A stretch of 64,000 bases of DNA from Rodentibacter caecimuris (GTDB taxonomy: Bacteria > Pseudomonadota > Gammaproteobacteria > Enterobacterales > Pasteurellaceae): positions 992,001 to 1,056,000 of the forward strand of contig NZ_BBXJ01000001.1 of NCBI RefSeq assembly GCF_001019715.1. The letters are read 5' to 3'. Every line of letters starts with the position of its first letter. Positions within the stretch are counted from its first letter, which is position 1. The notes below the pieces were generated by a model. That model was not told the origin of the DNA, searched no databases, and saw only the letters and a list, made by a program, of their open reading frames with translations. The position numbers and the translations under genes are program-made. This document shows positions 55,263-64,000 of the stretch, piece after piece.

Positions 55263-56450
55263 CTAAGCCAATAAATTACCGATATATTTCACAAGCGTTA
55301 TCATGCTTAATATTGCCATGGAAATAACAACGATAGCACCTGAAATCGTCATCCAAATAGGGTGTTTATAATCACCAATAATTTTACTGTTGTAGGCGGC
55401 GAGCAAAATGAGACCGAGAGAAATCGGTAAAATTAAACCGTTTAATGTGCCGACAAAGACTAATACTTGGGCAGGACGACCAATAGTTGCAAGCACCGCA
55501 GTCGAGATAACAATAAAAGCCACTATCCAACAATTCTTATGTTTTTCTATTTTAGGTGAAAAACTGGTAATGAAAGAAACGGAAGTGTAAGCTGCACCGA
55601 TAACGGAGGTAATTGAAGCCGCCCAGATGACAATACCGAAAATCATTAATCCGATATTACCGGCTGCGTATGAAAATGGGCTCGCGGCAGGGTTTTTAGG
55701 ATCGAGAGTAATGCCTTGTGAGACGACGCCTAAAACGGCTAAAAACAATACAATTCTCATTATTGAAGAAATGAGAATTGCTGATACTGAGCTTTTGCTG
55801 ACCTCTTTTAGAGAGCTTTTGCCTTTAATACCGGCATCTAATAAACGGTGAGCCCCCGCAAAAGTGATATAACCGCCCACAGTTCCGCCTACAAGGGTAA
55901 CAATAGCGATGACATCTAATTTCTCCGGTACGAAAGTTCTGAATACGGCTTCTCCAAGAGGAGGGTTGGTTTGGGCGGCGACATAAATAGTTAAGGCAAT
56001 CATTACGAATCCCATTATTTGAGCAAAACGATCCATTGCTTTACCGGCTTCTTTTACAAGAAATATGCATACGGCAATTGATCCGCTGATTATCGCCCCT
56101 ATTTCAGGTGACACACCTGTGAGAATATTTAAGCCCAATCCTGCGCCTCCAACATTTCCGATGTTGAAAGCCAATCCTCCCATAACAATAAGTAATGAAA
56201 GAAAATATCCTGTGCCGGGTAAAATAGCATTCGCAATATCTTGGGCTTTTTTTTCTGAAACGGTGATAATTCTCCAAATGTTTAATTGAGCTCCAATATC
56301 AAGCAAGATAGAGAGTAAAATCACAAAGCCAAAGCTGGCGAGTAAAGATTGGGTAAAGGTTGCGGTTTGGGTGAGAAAACCCGGGCCGATAGCTGATGTT
56401 GCCATTAAAAATGCCGCTCCGAGTAGGGCGCTACGGTTATTATTTGCCAT
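55263..56450 (-). CDS. NRAMP-like transporter linked to the 5-oxoprolinase operon
   Basis: A 395-residue membrane protein with about 11 helices of the NRAMP/LeuT fold. The helix-1 region TSAIGPGFLTQTATFTQS differs from the true manganese/iron NRAMP motif DPGN, so metal transport is doubtful. The start MANNNRSALL at 56450 is chosen for GGAGATCAAT just upstream. It is the last gene after pxpB-pxpC-pxpA, 37 bases downstream, so it may carry 5-oxoproline or a related compound rather than metal. That substrate is inference from context. Confidence 0.75.
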   Translation of the reverse strand: MANNNRSALLGAAFLMATSAIGPGFLTQTATFTQSLLASFGFVILLSILLDIGAQLNIWRIITVSEKKAQDIANAILPGTGYFLSLLIVMGGLAFNIGNVGGAGLGLNILTGVSPEIGAIISGSIAVCIFLVKEAGKAMDRFAQIMGFVMIALTIYVAAQTNPPLGEAVFRTFVPEKLDVIAIVTLVGGTVGGYITFAGAHRLLDAGIKGKSSLKEVSKSSVSAILISSIMRIVLFLAVLGVVSQGITLDPKNPAASPFSYAAGNIGLMIFGIVIWAASITSVIGAAYTSVSFITSFSPKIEKHKNCWIVAFIVISTAVLATIGRPAQVLVFVGTLNGLILPISLGLILLAAYNSKIIGDYKHPIWMTISGAIVVISMAILSMITLVKYIGNLLA

Positions 56451-56487
56451 ATTGATCTCCGATAGGTTGTTATGCAACTTGAGGCTA

Positions 56488-57231
56488 TTAATATTTTGCC
56501 GAAATGATGATTTGTTCTGCTTGTAATGCTGCACGAATTTTTTTCGCAAATTCAATCGCATGGTTACCGTCGCCGTGTAAGCAAATGCTGTCGGCTTGAA
56601 TAGGTATATTGAAACCTTCGACAGTAGGAACGGTTCCCTTAATCACCATTTGTAGAACCTGTGCAACCGCTTCTTGATCATTTTCTAGCAAGGCATTATT
56701 ACAACTGCGCGGTACTAATGAACCATCGGCTTGATAGTGTCGATCGGCAAATACTTCCGAAATGGTTCTGAGTCCGATTTCTTGTGCGGCAGAGAGCATC
56801 GCACTTCCGGATAATCCCACTAGGGCTAAATCGGGATCAAATTTTTTAATGGTTTGTACGATTAAACGGGCGAGAGCCGGATCTTTTGCTGCTTGGTTAT
56901 ATAGTGCGCCATGCGGTTTGACGTAATTTAATACAACACCTTCAGCCTCACATAAGGCTTTAATTGCACCAAGCTGATAAAGTAAACTGGCTTGAAGTTC
57001 TGCATCGGTTAAATCCATATTAAGGCGACCAAAATTTTCTCGGTCGGGATAGCCCGGATGTGCCCCGATTGTCACATTATTTTCTTTCGCCCATAAAATA
57101 GCTTTACGCATTTCATTATAACTACCGGCGTGCAAGCCACAGGCAATATTTGCAGAGCTGACTAACTGCAACAATTTTTCATCATTCGCATAGCCTTCGG
57201 CTAGATCAACATTTAAATCAACGCGTTTCAT
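56488..57231 (-). CDS. pxpA: 5-oxoprolinase subunit PxpA (LamB/YcsF family)
   Basis: A 247-residue subunit of the three-part ATP-dependent 5-oxoprolinase, which opens 5-oxoproline to glutamate. Family signs are [46 protein letters not shown] and [12 protein letters not shown]. The start overlaps the pxpC stop by 14 bases. Intact. Confidence 0.92.
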   Translation of the reverse strand: MKRVDLNVDLAEGYANDEKLLQLVSSANIACGLHAGSYNEMRKAILWAKENNVTIGAHPGYPDRENFGRLNMDLTDAELQASLLYQLGAIKALCEAEGVVLNYVKPHGALYNQAAKDPALARLIVQTIKKFDPDLALVGLSGSAMLSAAQEIGLRTISEVFADRHYQADGSLVPRSCNNALLENDQEAVAQVLQMVIKGTVPTVEGFNIPIQADSICLHGDGNHAIEFAKKIRAALQAEQIIISAKY

Positions 57232-58150
57232 TTACTTTTCTCCTTATGTAGGTCAAATAATCTTGATCTTGTCGGTACAATTCTCGCGCTTGTTGATGGG
57301 TAACCTGTTTAAAATAAACGGTTTCTCCAAAAGGTATTTGTGCTAATTTGCCAATATCCGCTTGAATAATACAGGCAATTTTTGGGTAACCGCCCGTTGT
57401 TTGAGCATCTGCTATTAATACAATCGGCTGACCGTCCGGAGGAACTTGAACTGTGCCGATTGGTACGGCATAAGAAAGCATTTCAAGATGGGAATTAAGC
57501 ATTAATTTTTGAGAACCGGAAAAGCGATAGCCTATACGGTTGCTATTTCGTTGTAATATCCAACCCTGTTGCCAAAATAATGTTTGGGTTTCTTGGTTGA
57601 ATGCCTCGTATTCTGATGAAACGGTTGCATGAATAGTTTTTGTATAAGAAATGGGTTCAATCCCTAATGGGCTAAGCACCGTATCTCTTAACCCTGTCGC
57701 AATATGATCGCCGGATTTGAGTAAACGTCCTTGAAACCCACCAAAACCTGCTTGTAAATTGGTGCTATAAGATCCTAATACTTTAGGTACTTTAAAGCCT
57801 CCGGCAACACAAAGATAGGTGTAGTTGCCTTGGGTAATTCGTTTGATTTTGAGGGTTTGGCGCGCTTTTGCCGTGTAACGGCAGTAAGGTGAAATCGGGC
57901 TATCATCAAGTTCCGCCTCACATAATGCGCCGGTTAAACAAAATGGTGTGTCACAGTCAAAGGTTATTGTCAGGCTTCCTAAAGCTATTTCAAGTGCGGG
58001 TAAATTATTGGCATTTTTCAATAATAAATTTCCCGCTTGCAATGCAAGGCAATCCATAGCACCGGAATGTCCGATACCAAATCCGCGTAAGCCAAAGCGG
58101 CCTAAATCCTGTAGATGAGCAAAGCCTTGAAGATGTTGAATATAAATCAT
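57218..58150 (-). CDS. pxpC: 5-oxoprolinase subunit PxpC (biotin-dependent carboxyltransferase-like)
   Basis: A 310-residue subunit with [25 protein letters not shown] at the N-terminus and [19 protein letters not shown] near the C-terminus, both typical. It works with PxpB and PxpA. The gene overlaps pxpB by 4 bases. Confidence 0.92.
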   Translation of the reverse strand: MIYIQHLQGFAHLQDLGRFGLRGFGIGHSGAMDCLALQAGNLLLKNANNLPALEIALGSLTITFDCDTPFCLTGALCEAELDDSPISPYCRYTAKARQTLKIKRITQGNYTYLCVAGGFKVPKVLGSYSTNLQAGFGGFQGRLLKSGDHIATGLRDTVLSPLGIEPISYTKTIHATVSSEYEAFNQETQTLFWQQGWILQRNSNRIGYRFSGSQKLMLNSHLEMLSYAVPIGTVQVPPDGQPIVLIADAQTTGGYPKIACIIQADIGKLAQIPFGETVYFKQVTHQQARELYRQDQDYLTYIRRKVNETR

Positions 58151-58797
58151 AGGGTCATATCCTCCACAACAAAACGTACTTGATCGCCTGCTTTTAATAA
58201 AATGGGCTGGCTTTGATTCACATCAAAAAGTTGAATTTCAGTTCTACCTAATAGTTGCCACCCGCCGGGGGAAGTAAACGGATAAATTCCAGTTTGGCTT
58301 CCTCCGATTCCGACAGAACCCGCAGGAACTCTTGTTCTTGGTGCATCGCGGCGTGGGGTATGAAGTGATTCTGGCAATCCGCCTAAATAAGGGAAACCGG
58401 GTTGGAAGCCCATCATAAAAACCGTGTAAGTAGGGGCGGTGTGACGATGAATAATTTCTTGTGCGGTGGTGTGGTGGAATTTCGCTACATCATATAAATC
58501 TTCGCCAAATTCCCCACCGTAATGAACGGGAATCTCAACTAATTTTCCTTGAAAATGCGTTTTCTGTGTTTGAACATTTTCCCAAAGTTGATGTACTTCA
58601 TTGATAAGTGCTAGGGGATCGGTATGAAGATGATAAAAGAGCGTGAGATTATTCATTCCGACGACCGTTTCAACTACGCCGGGGAGATCTTGTGCCAATT
58701 CTGATAATTGCCAAATAGACTGCTGTTTTGACAGCTCGGCAGGGGGAGGAAGTGAGCAAATCAAGGAATATTCACTAGTGTGATGAATGGTTAGCAT
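58147..58797 (-). CDS. pxpB: 5-oxoprolinase subunit PxpB
   Basis: A 216-residue KipI-like subunit. VHYGGEFGEDLYDVA, FMMGFQPGFPYLGGLPESL, PRTRVPAGSVGIGGSQTGIYPFTSPGGWQLLGRT are the conserved blocks. It is the first gene of the pxpBCA-NRAMP operon; the 284-base gap upstream (58798-59081) is AT-rich with no gene I can support. Confidence 0.92.
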   Translation of the reverse strand: MLTIHHTSEYSLICSLPPPAELSKQQSIWQLSELAQDLPGVVETVVGMNNLTLFYHLHTDPLALINEVHQLWENVQTQKTHFQGKLVEIPVHYGGEFGEDLYDVAKFHHTTAQEIIHRHTAPTYTVFMMGFQPGFPYLGGLPESLHTPRRDAPRTRVPAGSVGIGGSQTGIYPFTSPGGWQLLGRTEIQLFDVNQSQPILLKAGDQVRFVVEDMTL

Positions 58798-59081
58798 ATG
58801 TTGTCCTTACGTTGCTTTTTTGTTAAAAATTTTTACTCCTATTTTTTTGTCTAGTCAATAAAAAGGCTTATAAAAATTATGAATATTTTCAAAATTGTGA
58901 GCGATATCAAGATTTTAATTAGGCTATGTGGGAATAATCTTGCATTGTTTGGTTTTTTTGAGGGATATAATGGTAAGATTATTCGATTTGAGATCGTTGA
59001 ATATAATTGAGCAGTTCTCGGTGGATGGCGCCTAGTTTACGTCATCTGAAGTTATGTGTTTTTATACTTAAAATTTCCAAA

Positions 59082-59525
59082 ATGATGAATTTATCCCCTA
59101 ATTTTTGGCAAACCAAATCTCTACTTGAAATGACCGACTCCGAATGGGAAGCGTTGTGTGATGGTTGCGGAAAATGCTGTTATCGCAAATATATTCAAGG
59201 TCGCGGAAAACGACAAAAACTCTATTACACCCGTATTGCCTGTAATTTATTGGATATAGAAAGTGGAAAGTGCGGTAATTATTCGGAACGTTTTAGCATC
59301 GAAAAAGATTGTACAAAACTCACCAAAAAGAATTTACCTGATTTTCATTGGTTACCGGATACCTGTGCTTATCGGCTGCTTTACGAAGGTAAACCTTTGC
59401 CTGATTGGCATCCATTGATTTCTGGTGATGAACGGAGTGTAAAAAATGCCGGCATTTTAATTATAAACGGCGTGCATGAAAATGAAGTGATAGATTGGTT
59501 TGAATTTGTTCTTGATGAGGAATAA
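59082..59525 (+). CDS. YcgN family cysteine-cluster protein (UPF0260)
   Basis: A 147-residue protein with the family cluster CDGCGKCCYRKYIQ near the N-terminus and later CNLLDIESGKCGNY, CTKL and WLPDTCAYRLL, all conserved cysteines likely to bind a metal or Fe-S cluster. Function unknown. The start MMNLSPNFW (59082) is taken from alignment with relatives; no clear ribosome site is seen and the next ATG (59085) is equally possible. A uptake core (ACCGCACTTAG) follows the stop. Confidence 0.8.
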   Translation: MMNLSPNFWQTKSLLEMTDSEWEALCDGCGKCCYRKYIQGRGKRQKLYYTRIACNLLDIESGKCGNYSERFSIEKDCTKLTKKNLPDFHWLPDTCAYRLLYEGKPLPDWHPLISGDERSVKNAGILIINGVHENEVIDWFEFVLDEE

Positions 59526-59595
59526 AACTTATACAAAAATGACCGCACTTAGTTTTGGCACAGACAAGATAAATGCTGATAGGCGGTAATTTTTA

Positions 59596-59604
59596 TGCTA
59601 GAAT
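59596..59604 (+). promoter_or_regulatory. Extended -10 promoter for ribH-nusB
   Basis: TGCTAGAAT carries an extended -10 (TGN before TAGAAT) 40 bases upstream of the ribH ATG. No riboflavin (FMN) riboswitch fold is visible before it. Confidence 0.4.
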
Positions 59605-59644
59605 CTGCCACCAATTTATTAGGACGAATAACATAGGAAAAAGT

Positions 59645-60118
59645 ATGAAAGTTTTAGAAGGCGTAGTCGCGGCACCTAACGCAAAAGTGGCAGTAGTTAT
59701 TGCCCGTTTTAACAGTTTTATCAATGAAAGCTTATTAGAAGGTGCGGTAGATACATTAAAGCGTATCGGCCAAGTAAAAGACGAAAATATTACTCTTGTG
59801 CGTGCACCGGGTGCCTATGAACTTCCACTTGTTGCCCGTCGTTTGGCGGAAAGCAAAAAGTTTGATGCGATTGTTGCCTTGGGGACGGTGATCCGTGGTG
59901 GTACGGCGCATTTTGAATATGTTGCGGGCGAAGCAAGCAGTGGTTTAGGCAAAGTAGCGATGGAAGCCGAAATTCCTGTAGCATTTGGTGTCTTAACCAC
60001 GGAGAATATTGATCAGGCTATTGAACGTGCCGGTACAAAAGCGGGCAACAAAGGATCGGAAGCGGCATTAACCGCACTTGAAATGATTAATCTTCTTCAA
60101 CAAATTGATGTGGCATAA
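59645..60118 (+). CDS. ribH: 6,7-dimethyl-8-ribityllumazine synthase
   Basis: A 157-residue subunit that joins the ribityl pyrimidine and butanone phosphate in riboflavin synthesis and forms icosahedral shells. Marks are [53 protein letters not shown] and [21 protein letters not shown]. The start MKVLEGVV at 59645 follows AGGAAAAAGT. It is 3 bases before nusB, a classical ribH-nusB pair. Confidence 0.96.
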   Translation: MKVLEGVVAAPNAKVAVVIARFNSFINESLLEGAVDTLKRIGQVKDENITLVRAPGAYELPLVARRLAESKKFDAIVALGTVIRGGTAHFEYVAGEASSGLGKVAMEAEIPVAFGVLTTENIDQAIERAGTKAGNKGSEAALTALEMINLLQQIDVA

Positions 60119-60121
60119 ACA

Positions 60122-60556
60122 ATGGCGGAACAAAAACAAGTGAAAAAACCGTCGGCTCGTCGTCGGGCTCGTGAATGTAGCGTGCAAGCATTGTATTCTT
60201 GGGCAGTTTCCGGCAATACGGCAGAACAGGTGGAGTTGGCATTCTTTCTTGATCAAGATATGGAGGGGGTGGACAAACCTTATTTCCGCAAATTATTTCG
60301 TCAAGCCGTAGATAATATTGAAGAGGTGGATTTTTCTATTGCTCCTTATATTGACCGTGCGTTTGAAGAACTTGATCCTATTGAAAAAGCCATTTTACGT
60401 TTAGCGGTGTATGAATTGCGTTTTGAGCTTGATGTTCCATACAAAGTCGTGATTAACGAAGCGATTGAGGTGGCAAAAGTGTTTGGTTCGGACGACAGTC
60501 ATAAATATATTAATGGCGTATTGGATAAAATCGCACCGGCATTAGGGCGTAAATAA
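60122..60556 (+). CDS. nusB: Transcription antitermination factor NusB
   Basis: A 144-residue all-helical protein that binds boxA RNA with NusE in rRNA antitermination. [15 protein letters not shown] at the N-terminus, [16 protein letters not shown] and [30 protein letters not shown] are the family blocks. It follows ribH by 3 bases. Confidence 0.96.
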   Translation: MAEQKQVKKPSARRRARECSVQALYSWAVSGNTAEQVELAFFLDQDMEGVDKPYFRKLFRQAVDNIEEVDFSIAPYIDRAFEELDPIEKAILRLAVYELRFELDVPYKVVINEAIEVAKVFGSDDSHKYINGVLDKIAPALGRK

Positions 60557-60576
60557 ATTTAGATGATCTATAAATG

Positions 60577-60605
60577 GCGCGCGTGTTTACGCGTGCTTTT
60601 TATTT
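60577..60605 (+). terminator. Hairpin with T-run between nusB and thiL
   Basis: GCGCGCGT (60577) pairs with ACGCGTGC (60589), with one G-U pair and a 4-base loop, followed by TTTTTATTTT. It is a terminator or attenuator; thiL starts 13 bases on, so read-through must occur or a second promoter exists. Confidence 0.6.
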
Positions 60606-60617
60606 TGGAGGGTAACA

Positions 60618-61616
60618 ATGGCAATGGGTGAATTTGATTTAATTAAACATTATTTTGAGCAGCCACAGGGACAAGCGGATGACTTTGTTGCCTTATCTAT
60701 TGGCGATGATTGTGCCTTAGTTTCTGTGCCAGAAAATAGCCGGCTTGCGATCACCACCGACACGATGGTAGAAAATACCCACTTTTTGCCCTCCATTTCA
60801 GCGGAAGATCTAGCCTATAAAGCGGTTGCCACTAATTTAAGTGATTTAGCCTCAATGGGGGCACAACCTAAATGGGTTTCTCTTGCATTAACTTTACCAA
60901 ACGTTGATGAAAATTGGCTTACCCGCTTTAGTCAAAGTTTGTTACGCACGTTAAAACACCACAATGTCACATTAATTGGCGGCGATACGACAAAAGGCCC
61001 GTTATCCATTACGATTACTGCACAAGGTTTTGTTGAAAAAGGAAGAGCATTGTGCCGACATCAAGCCAAAGTAGGGGATTTAATTTATGTCTCAGGTACA
61101 TTGGGCGATAGTGCCGCCGGTTTGCAACAAATTTTATCGGACAAAAGAGCGGTCGGTTTTGACGAAGAATTTTTACAGCAACGCCATCTTCGCCCAACGC
61201 CACGGATTACACTTGGACGGGCATTAGCCGATATTGCCCATGCAGCTATTGATCTTTCCGATGGGTTAAATTCCGATCTCAGACATATTCTTAAACGTAG
61301 TCAATGTGCGGCGGAAATTAATCTTTCCGACTTGCCACTTTCATCATCATTATTAAATCGTTATGATCGCACTCAAGCAGAGCAATTTGCCTTAAGTGGT
61401 GGAGAAGACTATGAATTGTGTTTTACCGTTCCACCCGAAAATCAAGCCTTACTTGAGTCTCGCCTAAAAAATCTTGATGTGCCTTGTACCTGTATTGGGC
61501 ATGTTGTGTCGGCATTTGAGCAGAAAAAGTGCGGTCCGTTTTCCATCCGTTTTTTGCGTGATGGGCAGCCGATTGACTATTCACCAAATGTTGGCTTCGA
61601 TCATTTCAAGGAATAA
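60618..61616 (+). CDS. thiL: Thiamine-monophosphate kinase
   Basis: A 332-residue kinase that makes thiamine diphosphate from the monophosphate. GEFDLIKHYF, LSIGDDCALV, TTDTMVENTHF, VATNLSDLASMGAQPKW and DLSDGLNSDLRHIL are typical. The GGAGGGTAAC site precedes the ATG. It is followed by pgpA, a common neighbour. Confidence 0.95.
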   Translation: MAMGEFDLIKHYFEQPQGQADDFVALSIGDDCALVSVPENSRLAITTDTMVENTHFLPSISAEDLAYKAVATNLSDLASMGAQPKWVSLALTLPNVDENWLTRFSQSLLRTLKHHNVTLIGGDTTKGPLSITITAQGFVEKGRALCRHQAKVGDLIYVSGTLGDSAAGLQQILSDKRAVGFDEEFLQQRHLRPTPRITLGRALADIAHAAIDLSDGLNSDLRHILKRSQCAAEINLSDLPLSSSLLNRYDRTQAEQFALSGGEDYELCFTVPPENQALLESRLKNLDVPCTCIGHVVSAFEQKKCGPFSIRFLRDGQPIDYSPNVGFDHFKE

Positions 61617-61620
61617 AAAT

Positions 61621-62109
61621 ATGAGAGAAGAGAATCCGTTAAAACGAATTTCTTTAAAAAATCCTATCCATTTGCTTGCAGTGGGGTTGGGTTCCGGTTT
61701 GCTTCATCCCGCACCGGGAAGCTGGGGCAGCGCGCTTGGTACTTTGTTAGGCGTGATTTTACTCATTCTTTTAGGAACAAAAACCTTCTTAATTTTGACC
61801 GCACTTTGTTTTGTTTTAGGCTGTTATTTATGTCAAAAAACCGCTGATGATATGGGTGTACACGATCATGGTTCTATTGTGTGGGATGAGTTTGTCGGCA
61901 TGTTTATCGTCCTTGCTGCCGTGCCGAGCTTGTCTTGGCAATGGATTTTTACAGCCTTTGTGTTGTTTCGGTTGTTTGATATTCTCAAGCCTTTTCCGAT
62001 TCGTTATTTTGATGAAAAACTGGAAAGTGGTTTCGGTATTATGGTGGATGATGTCATTGCCGCTATTTATGCAGTAATGGTGATTTTTTTGTTAAATATA
62101 GAGTGGTAA
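61621..62109 (+). CDS. pgpA: Phosphatidylglycerophosphatase A
   Basis: A 162-residue membrane enzyme that removes the phosphate from phosphatidylglycerophosphate. The catalytic-type residues are LASGLGSGLLHPAPGSWGSALG-like (here GLGSGLLHPAPGSWGS), DHGSIVWDEFVGMF and RLFDILKPFPIRYFDEK. Three or four membrane helices. The start at 61621 follows AAGGAATAAAA, 4 bases after the thiL stop. An uptake core (ACCGCACTTTG, about 61798) lies in the coding sequence. Confidence 0.94.
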   Translation: MREENPLKRISLKNPIHLLAVGLGSGLLHPAPGSWGSALGTLLGVILLILLGTKTFLILTALCFVLGCYLCQKTADDMGVHDHGSIVWDEFVGMFIVLAAVPSLSWQWIFTAFVLFRLFDILKPFPIRYFDEKLESGFGIMVDDVIAAIYAVMVIFLLNIEW

Positions 62110-62112
62110 AAG

Positions 62113-62742
62113 ATGCTAAATTTACTGATCGTTCATTTGTTTGGTTTGATGACGCCGGGACCTGATTTTTTCTATGTTACCCGAATGGCGGCTAGTAATT
62201 CTCGTCGAAATACCTTTTATGGGGTTATCGGCATCACGTTAGGGGTGTCATTTTGGGCTGCACTTTCAATGCTGGGATTAACGGTGTTATTCGCTATGAT
62301 GCCGGCTTTACATGGGCTTATTATGGTTTTGGGCGGTAGTTATTTGAGTTATCTCGGTTTTTTATTGATTCGTAGCAGACAAAATGCAGAATTTGTACCG
62401 ATTTCAGCGAAAGAATTAAATGAACAAACCAATGCAAAAAAAGAAATTTTGAAAGGTTTGCTTGTGAATTTATCCAATGCCAAAGCCGTCGTTTATTTTT
62501 CCAGCGTAATGTCTTTGGTTTTAGCGAAAATGACGGAAATATGGGAAATGGGGTTGGCGTTCGGTTTAATTGTCATTGTAACATTCTTGTATTTTTACCT
62601 GATTTCATTTATTTTTTCACGGAATGTGGCAAAACAGTTTTATCGCCAATATAGCCGTTATATTGATAATGTAGCAGGCGTGGTATTTTTATTTTTTGGT
62701 TGTGTACTGATCTATAGTGGTATCACTGAGATGATTAATTAA
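62113..62742 (+). CDS. LysE/RhtB family amino-acid exporter
   Basis: A 209-residue membrane protein with six predicted helices. FGLMTPGPDFFYVTR near the N-terminus and NLSNAKAVVYFSSVMSL carry the family motifs. It probably exports an amino acid such as threonine or homoserine; the substrate is not fixed. It is 3 bases after pgpA and 15 before dapB, so it is probably transcribed with them. Confidence 0.88.
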   Translation: MLNLLIVHLFGLMTPGPDFFYVTRMAASNSRRNTFYGVIGITLGVSFWAALSMLGLTVLFAMMPALHGLIMVLGGSYLSYLGFLLIRSRQNAEFVPISAKELNEQTNAKKEILKGLLVNLSNAKAVVYFSSVMSLVLAKMTEIWEMGLAFGLIVIVTFLYFYLISFIFSRNVAKQFYRQYSRYIDNVAGVVFLFFGCVLIYSGITEMIN

Positions 62743-63813
<1,071 letters not shown>

Positions 63814-63936
63814 ATGCTGCATAATGTTCGGTTTGTTGCCCAATTATATAGGAAAAAGTGAAAACTCTGTTAAAATTCACCAAAATTTTGATGAGATATA
63901 AGTTCATTTCAAGGATTATTTCCTGTTGGAGGCATT

Positions 63937-64000
63937 GTGAAATTAGCCGTAAAAATTCCTGTAATTTTGACCGCACTTGGTTTAACCGCTTGTAGCTCGA
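63937..64000 (+). CDS. Predicted lipoprotein, start only
   Basis: A GTG start at 63937, preceded by TTGGAGGCATT, reads MKLAVKIPVILTALGLTACSS to the window edge, a clear lipoprotein signal with lipobox LTAC. The codons for ILTALG contain an inverted uptake core (GACCGCACTT), so the uptake sequence is built into the signal peptide. The protein's function is beyond the window. Confidence 0.7.
   Translation, partial: MKLAVKIPVILTALGLTACSS

Noticed and set aside
59525-59644. FMN riboswitch before ribH
   Set aside because: The leader is short and lacks the conserved RFN element; only an extended -10 is visible.

Overview
The window is chromosomal DNA of a Haemophilus-type Pasteurellaceae, most likely Haemophilus or a close relative such as Aggregatibacter. 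The main evidence is the dense scatter of the uptake signal core AAGTGCGGT, often as inverted pairs used as terminators, together with Haemophilus-like gene content: lptM-lysA, the glp regulon with a protein D-like GlpQ, pyrD, macAB, glnS, pxpBCA with an NRAMP-like gene, ribH-nusB-thiL-pgpA and dapB. Species cannot be fixed from the sequence alone.

Left core (1-18.5 kb). The window opens in the end of a polyketide/aryl-polyene-like cluster (acyltransferase and ketosynthase-like chain-length factor). Two small lipoproteins, lysA/lptM, cyaY and recQ follow. Next comes a complete glycerol-3-phosphate regulon: glpABC, glpT, glpQ, glpF and glpK, with strong CRP sites. Then a DUF535 gene, engB and the first 286 codons of comM.

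Mobile element (18530-39545, about 21 kb). A Tn7-like transposon of the comM-targeting (Tn6022/AbaR-like) type interrupts comM. Its right end carries tnsA, tnsB, tnsC, a tniQ/tnsD-type gene and a zinc-finger-rich gene. Its left end carries a two-gene operon: a TnsE-like protein and a helicase IV-like protein cut by one in-frame amber codon. Between them is a metal/biocide and stress cargo: copper (DUF411, multicopper oxidase, CueR-like promoter), MerR/CDF metal efflux, MarR/PACE drug efflux, an old-yellow enzyme, LysR, GNAT and NudF. The cargo carries ACAAGCGGT-type uptake signals, which points to a donor in the Actinobacillus branch of the family. The left flank is comM but the right flank is hsdR, and the 5-bp flanks differ, so the locus was rearranged after insertion.

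Type I R-M island (39.5-45.6 kb). The gene order on the minus strand is hsdM, a small unknown gene, hsdS, a HEPN-motif/zinc-ribbon gene, and an hsdR cut by the transposon. hsdM has four 7-bp repeats right after its ATG; in this sequence they put that ATG out of frame, so this is a phase-variation locus in an OFF state. A RAYT transposase lies between hsdR and the HEPN gene, flanked by two related 140-bp REP doublets. It has a one-base frameshift before its C-terminal region.

Right core (45.9-64 kb). Ordinary housekeeping: pyrD, a PHP exonuclease, a phosphatase, macAB with an outer-membrane factor, glnS, a 5-oxoprolinase operon with an NRAMP-like transporter, ycgN, ribH-nusB-thiL-pgpA, a LysE exporter, dapB, a ferredoxin and the start of a lipoprotein.

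Together, one insertion/rearrangement has removed ComM function (natural transformation) and restriction (HsdR) while leaving a phase-variable methyltransferase. Coordinates and reading frames were read by eye; family assignments rest on motif recognition, not database searches.
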